DNA of 64,000 bases from Polynucleobacter sp. KF022 (GTDB lineage Bacteria > Pseudomonadota > Gammaproteobacteria > Burkholderiales > Burkholderiaceae). Of this stretch, positions 8,389-16,255 are shown piece by piece. Position 1 is the stretch's first letter. Each line of letters starts with the position of its first letter. The stretch covers positions 806,001-870,000 of the forward strand of contig NZ_AP026972.1 of assembly GCF_027924105.1 (NCBI RefSeq), in the 5' to 3' direction. The notes under the pieces are model-generated. The model saw only the letters and a program-made list of their open reading frames with translations, was not told the DNA's origin and made no database searches. The position numbers were made by a program, and so were the translations under genes.

Positions 8389-8826
8389 ATGAAAAAACTA
8401 CTTTCCATTATTGCCTTTTTGACTTTTTCGCTAGGTTTTGGTTCTTTGGTTTCAGCTCAATCTACAGGTAATACAAAAGTGGTTTACCACATTGATGATG
8501 CTGAGACCCAAGGTCTAAAAGGTCTGCGCAATATCCGTAATCATTTAGACGTAGCGCCTCAAACTACCATTATTGTGGTGACCCATGCCAATGGCGTGGA
8601 CATCATGATGGAGGGGGCGAAAGATAAGAAGAATAATGTGGAATACGCACCTTTAGTTGGCGCTTTAAAGTCTCGTGGTGTGAAGTTTGAGGTTTGCGAG
8701 ATTACGCTCAAGAATCGTAACTTGAAAAAAGATCAGTTCACTTTAGATGCTGACTTCACACCATCAGGTGTGGTTCGTGTGGCAGATCTGCAATATAAAG
8801 ATGGTTTTGCTTACATCAAGCCTTAA
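8389..8826 (+). CDS. Exported DsrE/DsrF-like protein
   Basis: A 145-residue protein with a Sec signal (MKKLLSIIAFLTFSLG, cleaved after LVSA) and a DsrE-type alpha/beta domain. Visible landmarks are KVVYHIDDAETQGLKGLRNI at the start of the fold and KSRGVKFEVCEITLKNR, where the single cysteine sits in the position of the sulfur-carrying cysteine of DsrE/TusD proteins. Such proteins occur next to many betaproteobacterial sox genes. A periplasmic role in binding or relaying sulfur is an inference; the exact function is not established. Confidence 0.8.
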   Translation: MKKLLSIIAFLTFSLGFGSLVSAQSTGNTKVVYHIDDAETQGLKGLRNIRNHLDVAPQTTIIVVTHANGVDIMMEGAKDKKNNVEYAPLVGALKSRGVKFEVCEITLKNRNLKKDQFTLDADFTPSGVVRVADLQYKDGFAYIKP

Positions 8827-8836
8827 ACAGTCTTAT

Positions 8837-9790
8837 ATGAATTGCTTTAAAAGTCTTGCAGGGATCCTGATGGGATCCCTTATCTTTTTGGATTCGGCTT
8901 TTGGACAGGTTAAGCCTAGCGATACGATTCAGCTAAAGCCAATACAGGTAGCGCCCCATACCTATTTTGTACAAGGCTTCCCAGAAATGGGAAGCAGCGC
9001 TAATCAAAACTTTATTTCTAATGCTGGCTTTGTTGTAACCCCAGGCGGGGTGGTGGTTGTTGATGCCTTGGGCTCGCCGATTCTGGCGCAAAAGCTCATT
9101 GCTGAAATCAAGAAAATTACTCCACAAAAGATAGTGGCTCTCATCGTGAGTCATTACCATGCTGACCATGTATATGGATTGCAAGAGTTTAAAAAAATCG
9201 GTGCAAAGATCTATGCGCAAGGTGAGGGTAGAAATTACCTCTCTTCTGAAACCGCCAAGCAACGCTTGATAGCTTCAAGAATCGATTTCGCTCCTTGGGT
9301 TAATGCAAATACCAAATTAATCTCTGCGGATGTATGGGTGGGTCAAAAAACAAAGTTGACCGTTGGTGGGGTGGACTTCTTCGTAAGTAGAGTTGGACCT
9401 GCGCATGCTCCTGAAGATCTCATGGTGTACGTGCCTTCAGAAAAAGTATTGTTTGCTGGTGATCTTGTATTCAGGGGTCGCATTCCATTTGTTGGGAACG
9501 CCGATAGCAAAGGGTGGCTGATTGCTCTAGATGAGATTGAAAAACTCAACCCCAATATTGTGATCCCAGGGCACGGCAATTACTCTGTTAAGCCGGCTGA
9601 AGATATCGCCTTCACCAGGAATTACCTCAAGTATTTGCGTGAGTCCATGTCTGAAGCCGCCATTAACCTAGATCCTTTCGAGGATGCCTATAAACAGGCT
9701 GATTGGTCTGAATACGAGGGGATGCCGCTGTTTAGGGCTGCTAACCGCATGAATGCCTATAACGTCTATCTGTCGATCCAGGCTGAGTAA
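8837..9790 (+). CDS. Periplasmic metallo-beta-lactamase-fold hydrolase (SoxH-like)
   Basis: A 317-residue exported hydrolase. The frame is open from 8747, but that part overlaps the preceding gene; ATG 8837 gives a proper Sec signal (MNCFKSLAGILMGSLIFLDS, cleaved after AFG). The zinc motif HxHxDH is SHYHADHVYG, with further ligands in GPAHAPEDLMVY, FAGDLVFRG and VIPGHGNYS. Members near sox or quinoprotein genes are called SoxH or relay-system hydrolases. A substrate such as a persulfide or organic thiosulfate is only a guess. It is ten bases after the DsrE-like gene, so the two are likely cotranscribed. Confidence 0.85.
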   Translation: MNCFKSLAGILMGSLIFLDSAFGQVKPSDTIQLKPIQVAPHTYFVQGFPEMGSSANQNFISNAGFVVTPGGVVVVDALGSPILAQKLIAEIKKITPQKIVALIVSHYHADHVYGLQEFKKIGAKIYAQGEGRNYLSSETAKQRLIASRIDFAPWVNANTKLISADVWVGQKTKLTVGGVDFFVSRVGPAHAPEDLMVYVPSEKVLFAGDLVFRGRIPFVGNADSKGWLIALDEIEKLNPNIVIPGHGNYSVKPAEDIAFTRNYLKYLRESMSEAAINLDPFEDAYKQADWSEYEGMPLFRAANRMNAYNVYLSIQAE

Positions 9791-9861
9791 GACAAGCAAC
9801 TAAGGCAAATTCAGCCATTGGGCCTTAAAATAGAGGATTAATGCTAAATCCTTGATTTGTA

Positions 9862-10179
9862 ATGAAAATGACTTTTCTCCGATCTATCTCAGCAATCGCA
9901 TTCAGTGCCCTTATTAGCACTCCAGCGCTCGCTGCTCCAGATTTGGCTAATGGCAAGACCATAGACCAGCAAAAATGCTATGCCTGTCATGCCAAGAAAA
10001 CCGGCTTTGGTAATGGCGACATGATTTACACCCGCTCTGATAGCAAGGTGAAATCGCTGGCTGATTTGAAAAAGATGGTTGGTCTATGTAATACCGAACT
10101 ACGGCTTGATCTATTCCCAGAGGATGAAGCGGATGTCACCGCCTTTCTCAATAAACAGTTTTACAAATTTAAACCTTAA
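9862..10179 (+). CDS. Small periplasmic cytochrome c
   Basis: A 105-residue class I cytochrome c with a Sec signal ending STPALAAP and one heme site, C39-Y-A-C42-H43. The remainder is short (about 60 residues) and has no convincing C-terminal Met ligand; MIYTRSD and KKMVGLCN are the only methionine candidates. It might be the electron acceptor of SoxAX or SoxCD, as judged from location only. The unusual lone cysteine in VGLCNTEL is a second odd point. Confidence 0.85.
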   Translation: MKMTFLRSISAIAFSALISTPALAAPDLANGKTIDQQKCYACHAKKTGFGNGDMIYTRSDSKVKSLADLKKMVGLCNTELRLDLFPEDEADVTAFLNKQFYKFKP

Positions 10180-10200
10180 TTTTTTCAAGATTTGATCGCT

Positions 10201-11322
10201 ATGGATGTTGTAGATATTAGTTCTTTAAGTAAGTCCGTTCTCTGGGCTACTTTTGCCATCACCTTTTTTCTAGGTGCCGTTATGCAGAAAACTGGGTTTT
10301 GCAGCATGGGTGCAGTTTCTGACATTTTCATCATGTCTAGCTGGGGCCGTTTAAAGCAATGGTTTTTGGCTATCGGTGTTGCCATTATTGGTTTTACCTT
10401 GATGTCTTACCTTGGCTTGATTGATCCGCTGAAAAGTTTTTATACCGGCAATAAATTTTTGTGGCTTTCCACAATCGTTGGTAGTGTTTTGTTTGGTTTA
10501 GGTATGGTGCTGGCTTCAGGGTGCGGCAGTAAAACCTTGATCCGCATTGGTGGTGGCAACTTAAAGTCCATTGTGGTGTTTATGGTCCTCGGATTAACGG
10601 CGTATATGACAATGCGCGGTTTCTTGGGTGTAGTGCGCATCAACACTTTGGATACGTTTTTTATTGCCTTTAATACACCGCAAGATTTACCTAGTCTTTT
10701 AAGCGCACCCCTTGGCATTGCGCGTCCTCAGCTTCATTTAGCCCTGGGCTTAATCATTGGCGCTGCCTTTATTGCTTATGCCTTAGCTAACAAAGCATTT
10801 TGGACTGCTGAAAATCTATTTGCTGGCATTGCCGTAGGATTGGCAATCTGTGCGGTGTGGTGGGTATCAGGTAACTTGGGATATGTGGCTGAAGATCCAA
10901 ATACTTTAGAAGAAGTATTTTTGGTAACGAATTCTGGTCGCATGGAAAGTCTTTCGTTCGTTGCACCTTATGCCTATTCCTTGGATTGGTTGATGATGTA
11001 TAGCGATACATCCAAAGTAATCACAGTGGGTATTGCAGCTGTTGTAGGAATGATTTTGGGTTCTACTGCAGTATCAATTGCAACCAAATCATTTCGTTGG
11101 GAATCCTTCCGTAATACTGAAGATACCGCCAACCATTTAGTTGGCGCCGCGCTGATGGGCTTTGGTGGCGTAACTGCTTTGGGTTGTACAGTAGGGCAGG
11201 GCTTGAGTGGTATCTCCACTCTTGCTATTGGTTCATTGCTGGCCTTGCCTGGATTTATCTTTGGGGCTTATATAGGTCTACGTTATTTACAAATACGCCT
11301 TGCTCCTAACCCTTGCAGTTAA
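10201..11322 (+). CDS. YeeE/YedE-family membrane protein, full length (TsuA-like)
   Basis: An integral membrane protein of 373 residues with about ten hydrophobic segments. It has the duplicated sulfur-transport fold of the YeeE/TsuA family, whose characterised member takes up thiosulfate using conserved cysteines. The matching cysteines here are in KTGFCSMG (near the N-terminus), LASGCGSKTLIR and TALGCTVGQGLSG. ATG 10201 is chosen over an in-frame TTG at 10192. Its position in the sox island suggests uptake or release of thiosulfate or another sulfur compound, but the direction and substrate are not shown. Confidence 0.85.
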   Translation: MDVVDISSLSKSVLWATFAITFFLGAVMQKTGFCSMGAVSDIFIMSSWGRLKQWFLAIGVAIIGFTLMSYLGLIDPLKSFYTGNKFLWLSTIVGSVLFGLGMVLASGCGSKTLIRIGGGNLKSIVVFMVLGLTAYMTMRGFLGVVRINTLDTFFIAFNTPQDLPSLLSAPLGIARPQLHLALGLIIGAAFIAYALANKAFWTAENLFAGIAVGLAICAVWWVSGNLGYVAEDPNTLEEVFLVTNSGRMESLSFVAPYAYSLDWLMMYSDTSKVITVGIAAVVGMILGSTAVSIATKSFRWESFRNTEDTANHLVGAALMGFGGVTALGCTVGQGLSGISTLAIGSLLALPGFIFGAYIGLRYLQIRLAPNPCS

Positions 11323-11341
11323 TTTTAAATACGGCTGAATA

Positions 11342-11779
11342 ATGCAAATTGATTGGATGTCTTTTACCCCCATTCCCTCCTTATTGGGCGGGATGATTCT
11401 TGGAGTTGCGGCGGCTCTATATGTTTTATTGCATGGCCGTATTTTGGGTATCAGCGGAATTGTTTCTGGCTTACTGCATCCTAAATTGACTGATTCAGCA
11501 TGGCGTGTTGCGTTGGTTTTTGGTTTGATATCTGCGCCATTTCTGGCAGCGTTATTTTTTGGCATATTCCCGGTAGTGGAAATTGAAGCAGATTGGATTG
11601 CGATTGTGATTGCTGGCCTCCTAGTTGGCTTTGGTGCTCAATATGGATCTGGCTGCACTAGTGGCCACGGTATTTGTGGTCTGTCACGCTTATCACCACG
11701 TTCATTAGTTGCCACGCTCTCTTTTATGGGCGCAGGCTTTATCACTGTTTACGTGCTGCGCCACTTGATTGGAGTTTGA
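11342..11779 (+). CDS. YeeE/YedE half-size membrane protein (PmpA-like)
   Basis: A 145-residue protein with four hydrophobic segments that matches one half of the YeeE/YedE fold. The conserved core is GSGCTSGHGICGLSRLSPRS at residues about 100-119, with two cysteines. Half-size pairs of this kind (PmpA/PmpB) are common in betaproteobacteria and often sit with BLH-type sulfurtransferases, as here. It directly precedes its partner half, with its TGA one base before the next ATG. Confidence 0.85.
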   Translation: MQIDWMSFTPIPSLLGGMILGVAAALYVLLHGRILGISGIVSGLLHPKLTDSAWRVALVFGLISAPFLAALFFGIFPVVEIEADWIAIVIAGLLVGFGAQYGSGCTSGHGICGLSRLSPRSLVATLSFMGAGFITVYVLRHLIGV

Positions 11780-11780
11780 G

Positions 11781-12227
11781 ATGAGAAAAAATTTCAGCCT
11801 CTTTGGTCAGTACGCAATTGGTGTGCTTTTTGGTTGGGGTTTAATTATCTCCGGCATGAGCAATCCGCAGAAGATCTTGGCATTTTTGGATTTAACCGGT
11901 AACTGGGATCCATCATTAATGTTTGTCATGATGGGTGCCGTGATTGTTGGTCTTGCCGGGTTCTACGTTGTTAGCAAAAGAACTGAAGCTTTTTTTGGTG
12001 GGGCACTGCATATCCCTACGCGCAGAGACATTACCAAGCCATTGATTATTGGCAGCTTAATTTTTGGAGCTGGCTGGGGAATCGCTGGCTTTTGTCCTGG
12101 TCCAGCTCTAGTTGCCCTAGGCGCAGGCCACCTCAAGGCCTTGGTGTTTGTGGTTGCCATGCTAGCTGGCATGGAGATCTGCGAGCGCTTCTTTACTGCC
12201 CATAAAAACAAGCCCACGAACATCTAG
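11781..12227 (+). CDS. DUF6691-type half-size YeeE/YedE partner (PmpB-like)
   Basis: A 148-residue membrane protein, the second half of the split YeeE/YedE transporter. The core motif is GAGWGIAGFCPGPALVALGAG with one conserved cysteine. The chosen ATG 11781 has GGAG six bases upstream; the frame is open from a TTG at 11769, but that start lies inside the previous gene. The two halves together probably form a pore equivalent to the full-length protein encoded just upstream. Confidence 0.85.
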   Translation: MRKNFSLFGQYAIGVLFGWGLIISGMSNPQKILAFLDLTGNWDPSLMFVMMGAVIVGLAGFYVVSKRTEAFFGGALHIPTRRDITKPLIIGSLIFGAGWGIAGFCPGPALVALGAGHLKALVFVVAMLAGMEICERFFTAHKNKPTNI

Positions 12228-12283
12228 GCGAGCCTGATTTAAAATCGACCCTATTGCATAATTAATTGAATGTAGAGGGTTTC

Positions 12284-12628
12284 ATGAGTCTTCCTATTTC
12301 TTGCCATAACGCTCAGTTTGGCACTCTCGGTCAGATCGACCCAAGCCATTTAGCTGAAATTGCCAAGCAAGGCTACAAGAGCGTGATTAATAACCGTCCT
12401 GATGGTGAGGGTGGCCCAAGCCAACCTTTGAATGCTGCGATCCAAGCTGAAGCTGAAAAGTTAGGATTGAATTATGTTTACTTGCCAGTAGTACCGGGCG
12501 CATTCACCCCGGCTCAAGTACAAGAAATGGCGCGCCTCTTAAAAACTTTGCCTGGACCGGTTCTCGCTTTCTGCCGCTCTGGCGCACGCTCAACTAATTT
12601 GTACCAACTTGCTTTGCAGCTTGGTTAA
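12284..12628 (+). CDS. Beta-lactamase-hydrolase-like phosphatase/sulfurtransferase domain protein (TIGR01244 type)
   Basis: A 114-residue cytoplasmic protein with a dual-specificity-phosphatase-like fold. Its active-site loop is FCRSGARSTN, the C-x5-R motif. It reads TIGR01244/DUF442 from the GYKSVINNRPDGEG segment and the VPGAFTPAQV segment. Proteins of this family are linked with sulfur metabolism because they are often fused to or near sulfur dioxygenases and YeeE transporters, as seen here. ATG 12284 is preferred over an in-frame TTG at 12266, with AGAGGG four bases upstream. Confidence 0.8.
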   Translation: MSLPISCHNAQFGTLGQIDPSHLAEIAKQGYKSVINNRPDGEGGPSQPLNAAIQAEAEKLGLNYVYLPVVPGAFTPAQVQEMARLLKTLPGPVLAFCRSGARSTNLYQLALQLG

Positions 12629-12650
12629 GCTAAAGAGCACTCGCTAAACC

Positions 12651-13070
12651 ATGCGCATCACCATTCCCGAAGAGCGAAAATTAGTGCATGAGATGATCAT
12701 GCCTATTCGTTGGGGTGATATGGATGCGTATGGGCACGTGAACAATACTATTTACTTTCGCTACATGGAGCAAGCCCGCTGTGAATGGATTACCGCGATG
12801 GGTTACGAGGTTGCCCCTGGTCGTGAATCCATGTTGATGCTGAATGGCTTTTGTAATTTTTATCAACAACTCTCGTTCCCAGGCGAGTTGATATTAAAGA
12901 CCTCCATTGGCGCCATTGGCAGAACTAGTTTGGATGTCTATACCAGCATGGCTTTAACTACCTCGCCTGAAGTCGAGGCGGCTATTGGTGGCGCCACCAT
13001 GGTTTGGGTAGATCTCACCACCAATAAATCAGCGCCTTGGCCTGAGCATATTTTGCAAAAGTTGCGCTAG
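12651..13070 (+). CDS. Acyl-CoA thioesterase, 4-hydroxybenzoyl-CoA thioesterase (YbgC/FcbC) family
   Basis: A 139-residue hotdog-fold thioesterase. The active-site stretch is PIRWGDMDAYGHVNNTIYF (residues about 18-36), with the catalytic aspartate in the DAYGHVNN motif, followed by YMEQARCEW. It would hydrolyse short- or branched-chain acyl-CoA, but the physiological substrate cannot be read from the sequence. It begins 22 bases after the sulfurtransferase-like gene and ends just before mnmH. Confidence 0.85.
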   Translation: MRITIPEERKLVHEMIMPIRWGDMDAYGHVNNTIYFRYMEQARCEWITAMGYEVAPGRESMLMLNGFCNFYQQLSFPGELILKTSIGAIGRTSLDVYTSMALTTSPEVEAAIGGATMVWVDLTTNKSAPWPEHILQKLR

Positions 13071-13076
13071 TCTATC

Positions 13077-14150
13077 GTGCAACCCAGCAATCCACATATC
13101 TTAAGAGTTGATCAATTTTTATCTGAGCTAGGTCAGTTTGATCTCGTGATTGATGTGAGATCTCCAGCAGAGTTTGCTTTAGATCACATTCCTGGTGCAG
13201 TTAATTACCCCGTTCTTGATAATGAAGAGCGCGCAAAAATAGGAACGCTTTATAAACAAGAGTCTCCATTTGCAGCTAAAAAACTAGGGGCAGCGTTGGT
13301 CTCCAAAAACATTGCTACTCATCTTGAAAATCACTTCCTAGAATTACCTCGTGAATGGCGTCCATTAATTTATTGCTGGCGTGGTGGTGAACGCAGTGGC
13401 GCCTTTACTCATATTCTCAATCGGATTGGCTGGAAAGCTAAGCAGCTAGAAGGCGGTTATCAAGTTTTTCGTCGCACAGTGATTGATGGCTTAGACCAGG
13501 CAGCTGGTCAATTTTCATTTCAGGTTGTATGTGGAATGACGGGCAGCGGCAAAACACGAGTGCTGCAAGAGATCGGTGCATTAGGGGCTCAGATCCTTGA
13601 TCTAGAGGGCTTGGCGGTTCATCGTGGATCAGTGCTTGGTAATGAGCCTAATGAAGACCAGCCATCGCAAAAAGGCTTTGAGACTGCGCTATGGAATGCC
13701 TTGCGTTCGCTTGACCCTGCTAAGCCAGTATTTGTGGAGTCCGAAAGCAAGAAGGTGGGGGGATTACATGTACCTGATGCTTTAATGGAAAAAATTCGCA
13801 ATGGGTCTTGTGTTGAATTGAGATCGAGTACTCAAACACGAGTGTCCTGGTTAATTCGTGAATACCATCACTTTCTAACCGATACCGATAATTTCAAGCG
13901 TAAGTTAGCATTGCTAACCGCTCATTACGGAAAAGTGCAGATTGCTAAATGGAATGATGCAATTGATGCGGGTAATTTTCCTGAGCTTGTTGAAGAGTTG
14001 TTGGTAAAGCATTACGATCCTTCTTATCAGTCATCGATTGTGCGTAACTTTCCTCAATACAGAATTGAGAATTTTGTACAGCTAGATGATGATAGTGATG
14101 AGGCCTTTGCTAGAGCAGCAAAGGCCATCGCAAGTAAGCTAGGTGCTTAA
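13077..14150 (+). CDS. mnmH: tRNA 2-selenouridine synthase MnmH (SelU)
   Basis: MnmH replaces sulfur by selenium at the wobble 2-thiouridine of some tRNAs, via a geranylated intermediate. The 357-residue protein has an N-terminal rhodanese domain (DQFLSELGQFDLVIDVRSPAEF; active cysteine in YCWRGGERSG) and a C-terminal P-loop domain (GMTGSGKTRVLQ). It starts at GTG 13077, six bases after the thioesterase stop. A selenophosphate synthase (SelD), needed for the selenium step, is not in this window. The gene converges on gcdH with an eight-base gap. Confidence 0.92.
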   Translation: MQPSNPHILRVDQFLSELGQFDLVIDVRSPAEFALDHIPGAVNYPVLDNEERAKIGTLYKQESPFAAKKLGAALVSKNIATHLENHFLELPREWRPLIYCWRGGERSGAFTHILNRIGWKAKQLEGGYQVFRRTVIDGLDQAAGQFSFQVVCGMTGSGKTRVLQEIGALGAQILDLEGLAVHRGSVLGNEPNEDQPSQKGFETALWNALRSLDPAKPVFVESESKKVGGLHVPDALMEKIRNGSCVELRSSTQTRVSWLIREYHHFLTDTDNFKRKLALLTAHYGKVQIAKWNDAIDAGNFPELVEELLVKHYDPSYQSSIVRNFPQYRIENFVQLDDDSDEAFARAAKAIASKLGA

Positions 14151-14158
14151 TTAGTTGA

Positions 14159-15337
14159 TTAACTGAAGGCCTGAATGCCTGTTTGTGCACGACCTAAAAT
14201 AAGGGCGTGAATATCGTGAGTACCTTCGTAGGTGTTAACGACTTCCAAGTTCAGCATGTGACGCACAACTCCATACTCATCTGAGATACCGTTACCACCA
14301 TGCATGTCACGAGCCATACGCGCAATATCTAAAGACTTGCCGCAAGAGTTACGTTTCATGATGGAAGTGATTTCTGGGGCAGCAATGCCTTCATCTTTCA
14401 TACGACCTAGGCGTAAGCAGCCCTGAAGTCCTAAAGTGATCTCAGTTTGCATGTCAGCCAATTTTTTCTGAATCAATTGATTCGCAGCCAGTGGCTTACC
14501 GAATTGCTTGCGATCCATGGTGTATTGGCGAGCGGCATACCAGCACCACTCAGCAGCGCCAAGTGCTCCCCAGGCAATGCCATAGCGTGCGGAGTTTAAG
14601 CAAGTGAAGGGGCCTTTGAGGCCTTCAATTTCTGGGAATTCATTCTCGGCAGGTACGAACACTTCATCCATCACGATTTCGCCGGTGATAGACGCGCGTA
14701 GGCCCATCTTGCCAGTGATCTTTGGAGCGCTTAAGCCCTTCATGCCTTTTTCAAGAATATAGCCGCGAATGATGCCTTCATCATTCTTTGCCCAAACTAC
14801 AAACACATCTGCAATCGGGGAGTTGGAGATCCACATCTTGGAGCCAGTTAAAGAAAATCCGCCCGGAACTTTCTTGGCGCGAGTAATCATGCCACCAGCA
14901 TCTGAGCCATAGTTAGGTTCGGTTAAACCAAAGCAACCAATCCATTCGCCACTAGCTAATTTAGGTAGGTACTTTTGTTTTTGGGCTTCGCTGCCGAATT
15001 CATTAATTGGAACCATCACCAAGGAAGACTGCACGCTCATCATGGAGCGATAACCAGAATCCACGCGTTCGATTTCACGAGCGATTAAACCGTAAGAGAC
15101 ATAGTTGAGATTTGCTCCACCATATTGCTCAGGAATGGTGATTCCTAAAAGGCCAAGCTCACCCATTTCGCGGAAGATGGCAGGATCAGTTGTTTCGTTG
15201 CGATAGGCATCATGAATACGCGGCATTAAGCGGCCTTGAGCATATTCAGCGGCAGCATCGCGAACCATACGCTCTTCTTCAGTCAGCTGGGTGTCAAGAA
15301 GTAGGGGGTCTGCCCAGTTAAAACTTACTTTACTCAT
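14159..15337 (-). CDS. gcdH: Glutaryl-CoA dehydrogenase
   Basis: A 392-residue FAD enzyme that oxidises and decarboxylates glutaryl-CoA to crotonyl-CoA in lysine and tryptophan breakdown. The acyl-CoA dehydrogenase fold is complete. GCFGLTEPNYGSDAGGM covers the FAD loop, and the C-terminal YEGTHDIHALILGRAQTG is the signature of the glutaryl-CoA subfamily, including the catalytic glutamate. GAGGAT precedes the ATG by nine bases. It is transcribed away from yhhQ. Confidence 0.93.
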   Translation of the reverse strand: MSKVSFNWADPLLLDTQLTEEERMVRDAAAEYAQGRLMPRIHDAYRNETTDPAIFREMGELGLLGITIPEQYGGANLNYVSYGLIAREIERVDSGYRSMMSVQSSLVMVPINEFGSEAQKQKYLPKLASGEWIGCFGLTEPNYGSDAGGMITRAKKVPGGFSLTGSKMWISNSPIADVFVVWAKNDEGIIRGYILEKGMKGLSAPKITGKMGLRASITGEIVMDEVFVPAENEFPEIEGLKGPFTCLNSARYGIAWGALGAAEWCWYAARQYTMDRKQFGKPLAANQLIQKKLADMQTEITLGLQGCLRLGRMKDEGIAAPEITSIMKRNSCGKSLDIARMARDMHGGNGISDEYGVVRHMLNLEVVNTYEGTHDIHALILGRAQTGIQAFS

Positions 15338-15441
15338 TACCTTGTCATCCTCTATGCGGTGTTGTTATTACTTTTTGCCTGCACCCTGCGAATTTTCAGG
15401 AATACAGATATTCTGTTTCTATTATCCATTTTTCTGGACTT

Positions 15442-16152
15442 ATGGACTCGCCTAGACGCCACCATCGTTATTACGACCTGATTCTGACTGCCTTCGTGGT
15501 GGTTTTATTGTGCTCGAACTTTATTGGCGCTGGTAAGGCGGCCGTAATTGATTTGCCGTATTTTGGGACTGTGCCATTTGGCGGGGGAATTCTATTTTTC
15601 CCCATCGCCTATTTCTTTGGCGACATCCTCACGGAAGTCTATGGGTACGCTTACGATCGTAGAGCGGTTTGGGCTGGCTTTGCTGCTCTCGCATTTGCCG
15701 CAATCATGGCGCAAATAGTCATTGCCTTACCGGTTGCACCTGGCGACTATATGGCTAATTATCAGCACGGGCTAGAAACGGTATTTGGAAACTCTTGGCG
15801 AATTGCCTTAGCTTCTATGTTTTCTTTCTGGTGTGGAAGCCTGGTCAACAGTTATGTATTGGCAAAGATGAAGGTGTGGACCCAGGGCCGTTTTCTGTGG
15901 ATGCGTACCATTGGATCTACGGCGGTGGGCGAGATGGTCGATTCATCCTTTTTTTATGTATTGGCTTTCTATGGCATCTGGCCAATCCATGAATTGATTC
16001 AGGTAGCACTGGCCCAGTATGTCCTGAAGACCTCATGGGAAATCTTGGCTACCCCCATGACCTATTGGGTCGTGAACTTCCTTAAGCGCAAGGAAAACGA
16101 GGATTTCTACGATATTCATACAAATTTCACCCCATTTAGGGTCAAAGTCTAA
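15442..16152 (+). CDS. yhhQ: Queuosine precursor transporter YhhQ (DUF165)
   Basis: A 236-residue inner-membrane protein of the YhhQ/VUT1 family, which imports queuosine precursors such as preQ0 and preQ1. Six hydrophobic segments are visible, beginning with YDLILTAFVVVLLCSNFIGAG. The characteristic conserved motif is PIAYFFGDILTEVYGYAYDRRAVW, followed later by GEMVDSSFFYVLAFYG. I looked for a preQ1 riboswitch in the 104-base upstream gap and did not see one. Confidence 0.9.
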   Translation: MDSPRRHHRYYDLILTAFVVVLLCSNFIGAGKAAVIDLPYFGTVPFGGGILFFPIAYFFGDILTEVYGYAYDRRAVWAGFAALAFAAIMAQIVIALPVAPGDYMANYQHGLETVFGNSWRIALASMFSFWCGSLVNSYVLAKMKVWTQGRFLWMRTIGSTAVGEMVDSSFFYVLAFYGIWPIHELIQVALAQYVLKTSWEILATPMTYWVVNFLKRKENEDFYDIHTNFTPFRVKV

Positions 16153-16175
16153 GCAAGACTGCGGCTTCCTGCCAA

Positions 16176-16221
16176 CAAAGACGTCTAAGCCGTTAAAATA
16201 ACGGTCTTTGCCCCTCCGGGG
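16176..16221 (+). promoter_or_regulatory. Structured leader upstream of the ABC-F gene
   Basis: Nested inverted repeats: an outer pair CAAAGAC (16176-16182) with GTCTTTG (16204-16210), an inner hairpin CCGTTA-AAA-TAACGG (16190-16204), and a following CCCC-TCC-GGGG hairpin (16211-16221). There is no T-run, so this is not a simple terminator for yhhQ. It would lie in the 5' leader of the next gene and may influence its expression. Confidence 0.4.
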
Positions 16222-16255
16222 TAACTATTGAATTTCAGAAAGCTAGAAAACATCC

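Noticed and set aside
9801..9827. TAAGGC/GCCTTA repeat after the metallo-hydrolase gene
   Set aside because: Six base pairs with a 15-base loop and no T-run are too weak for a terminator.
15338..15441. Possible preQ1 riboswitch before yhhQ
   Set aside because: No preQ1 pseudoknot pattern was found; only a short ACAGA-TAT-TCTGT dyad at 15404-15416.
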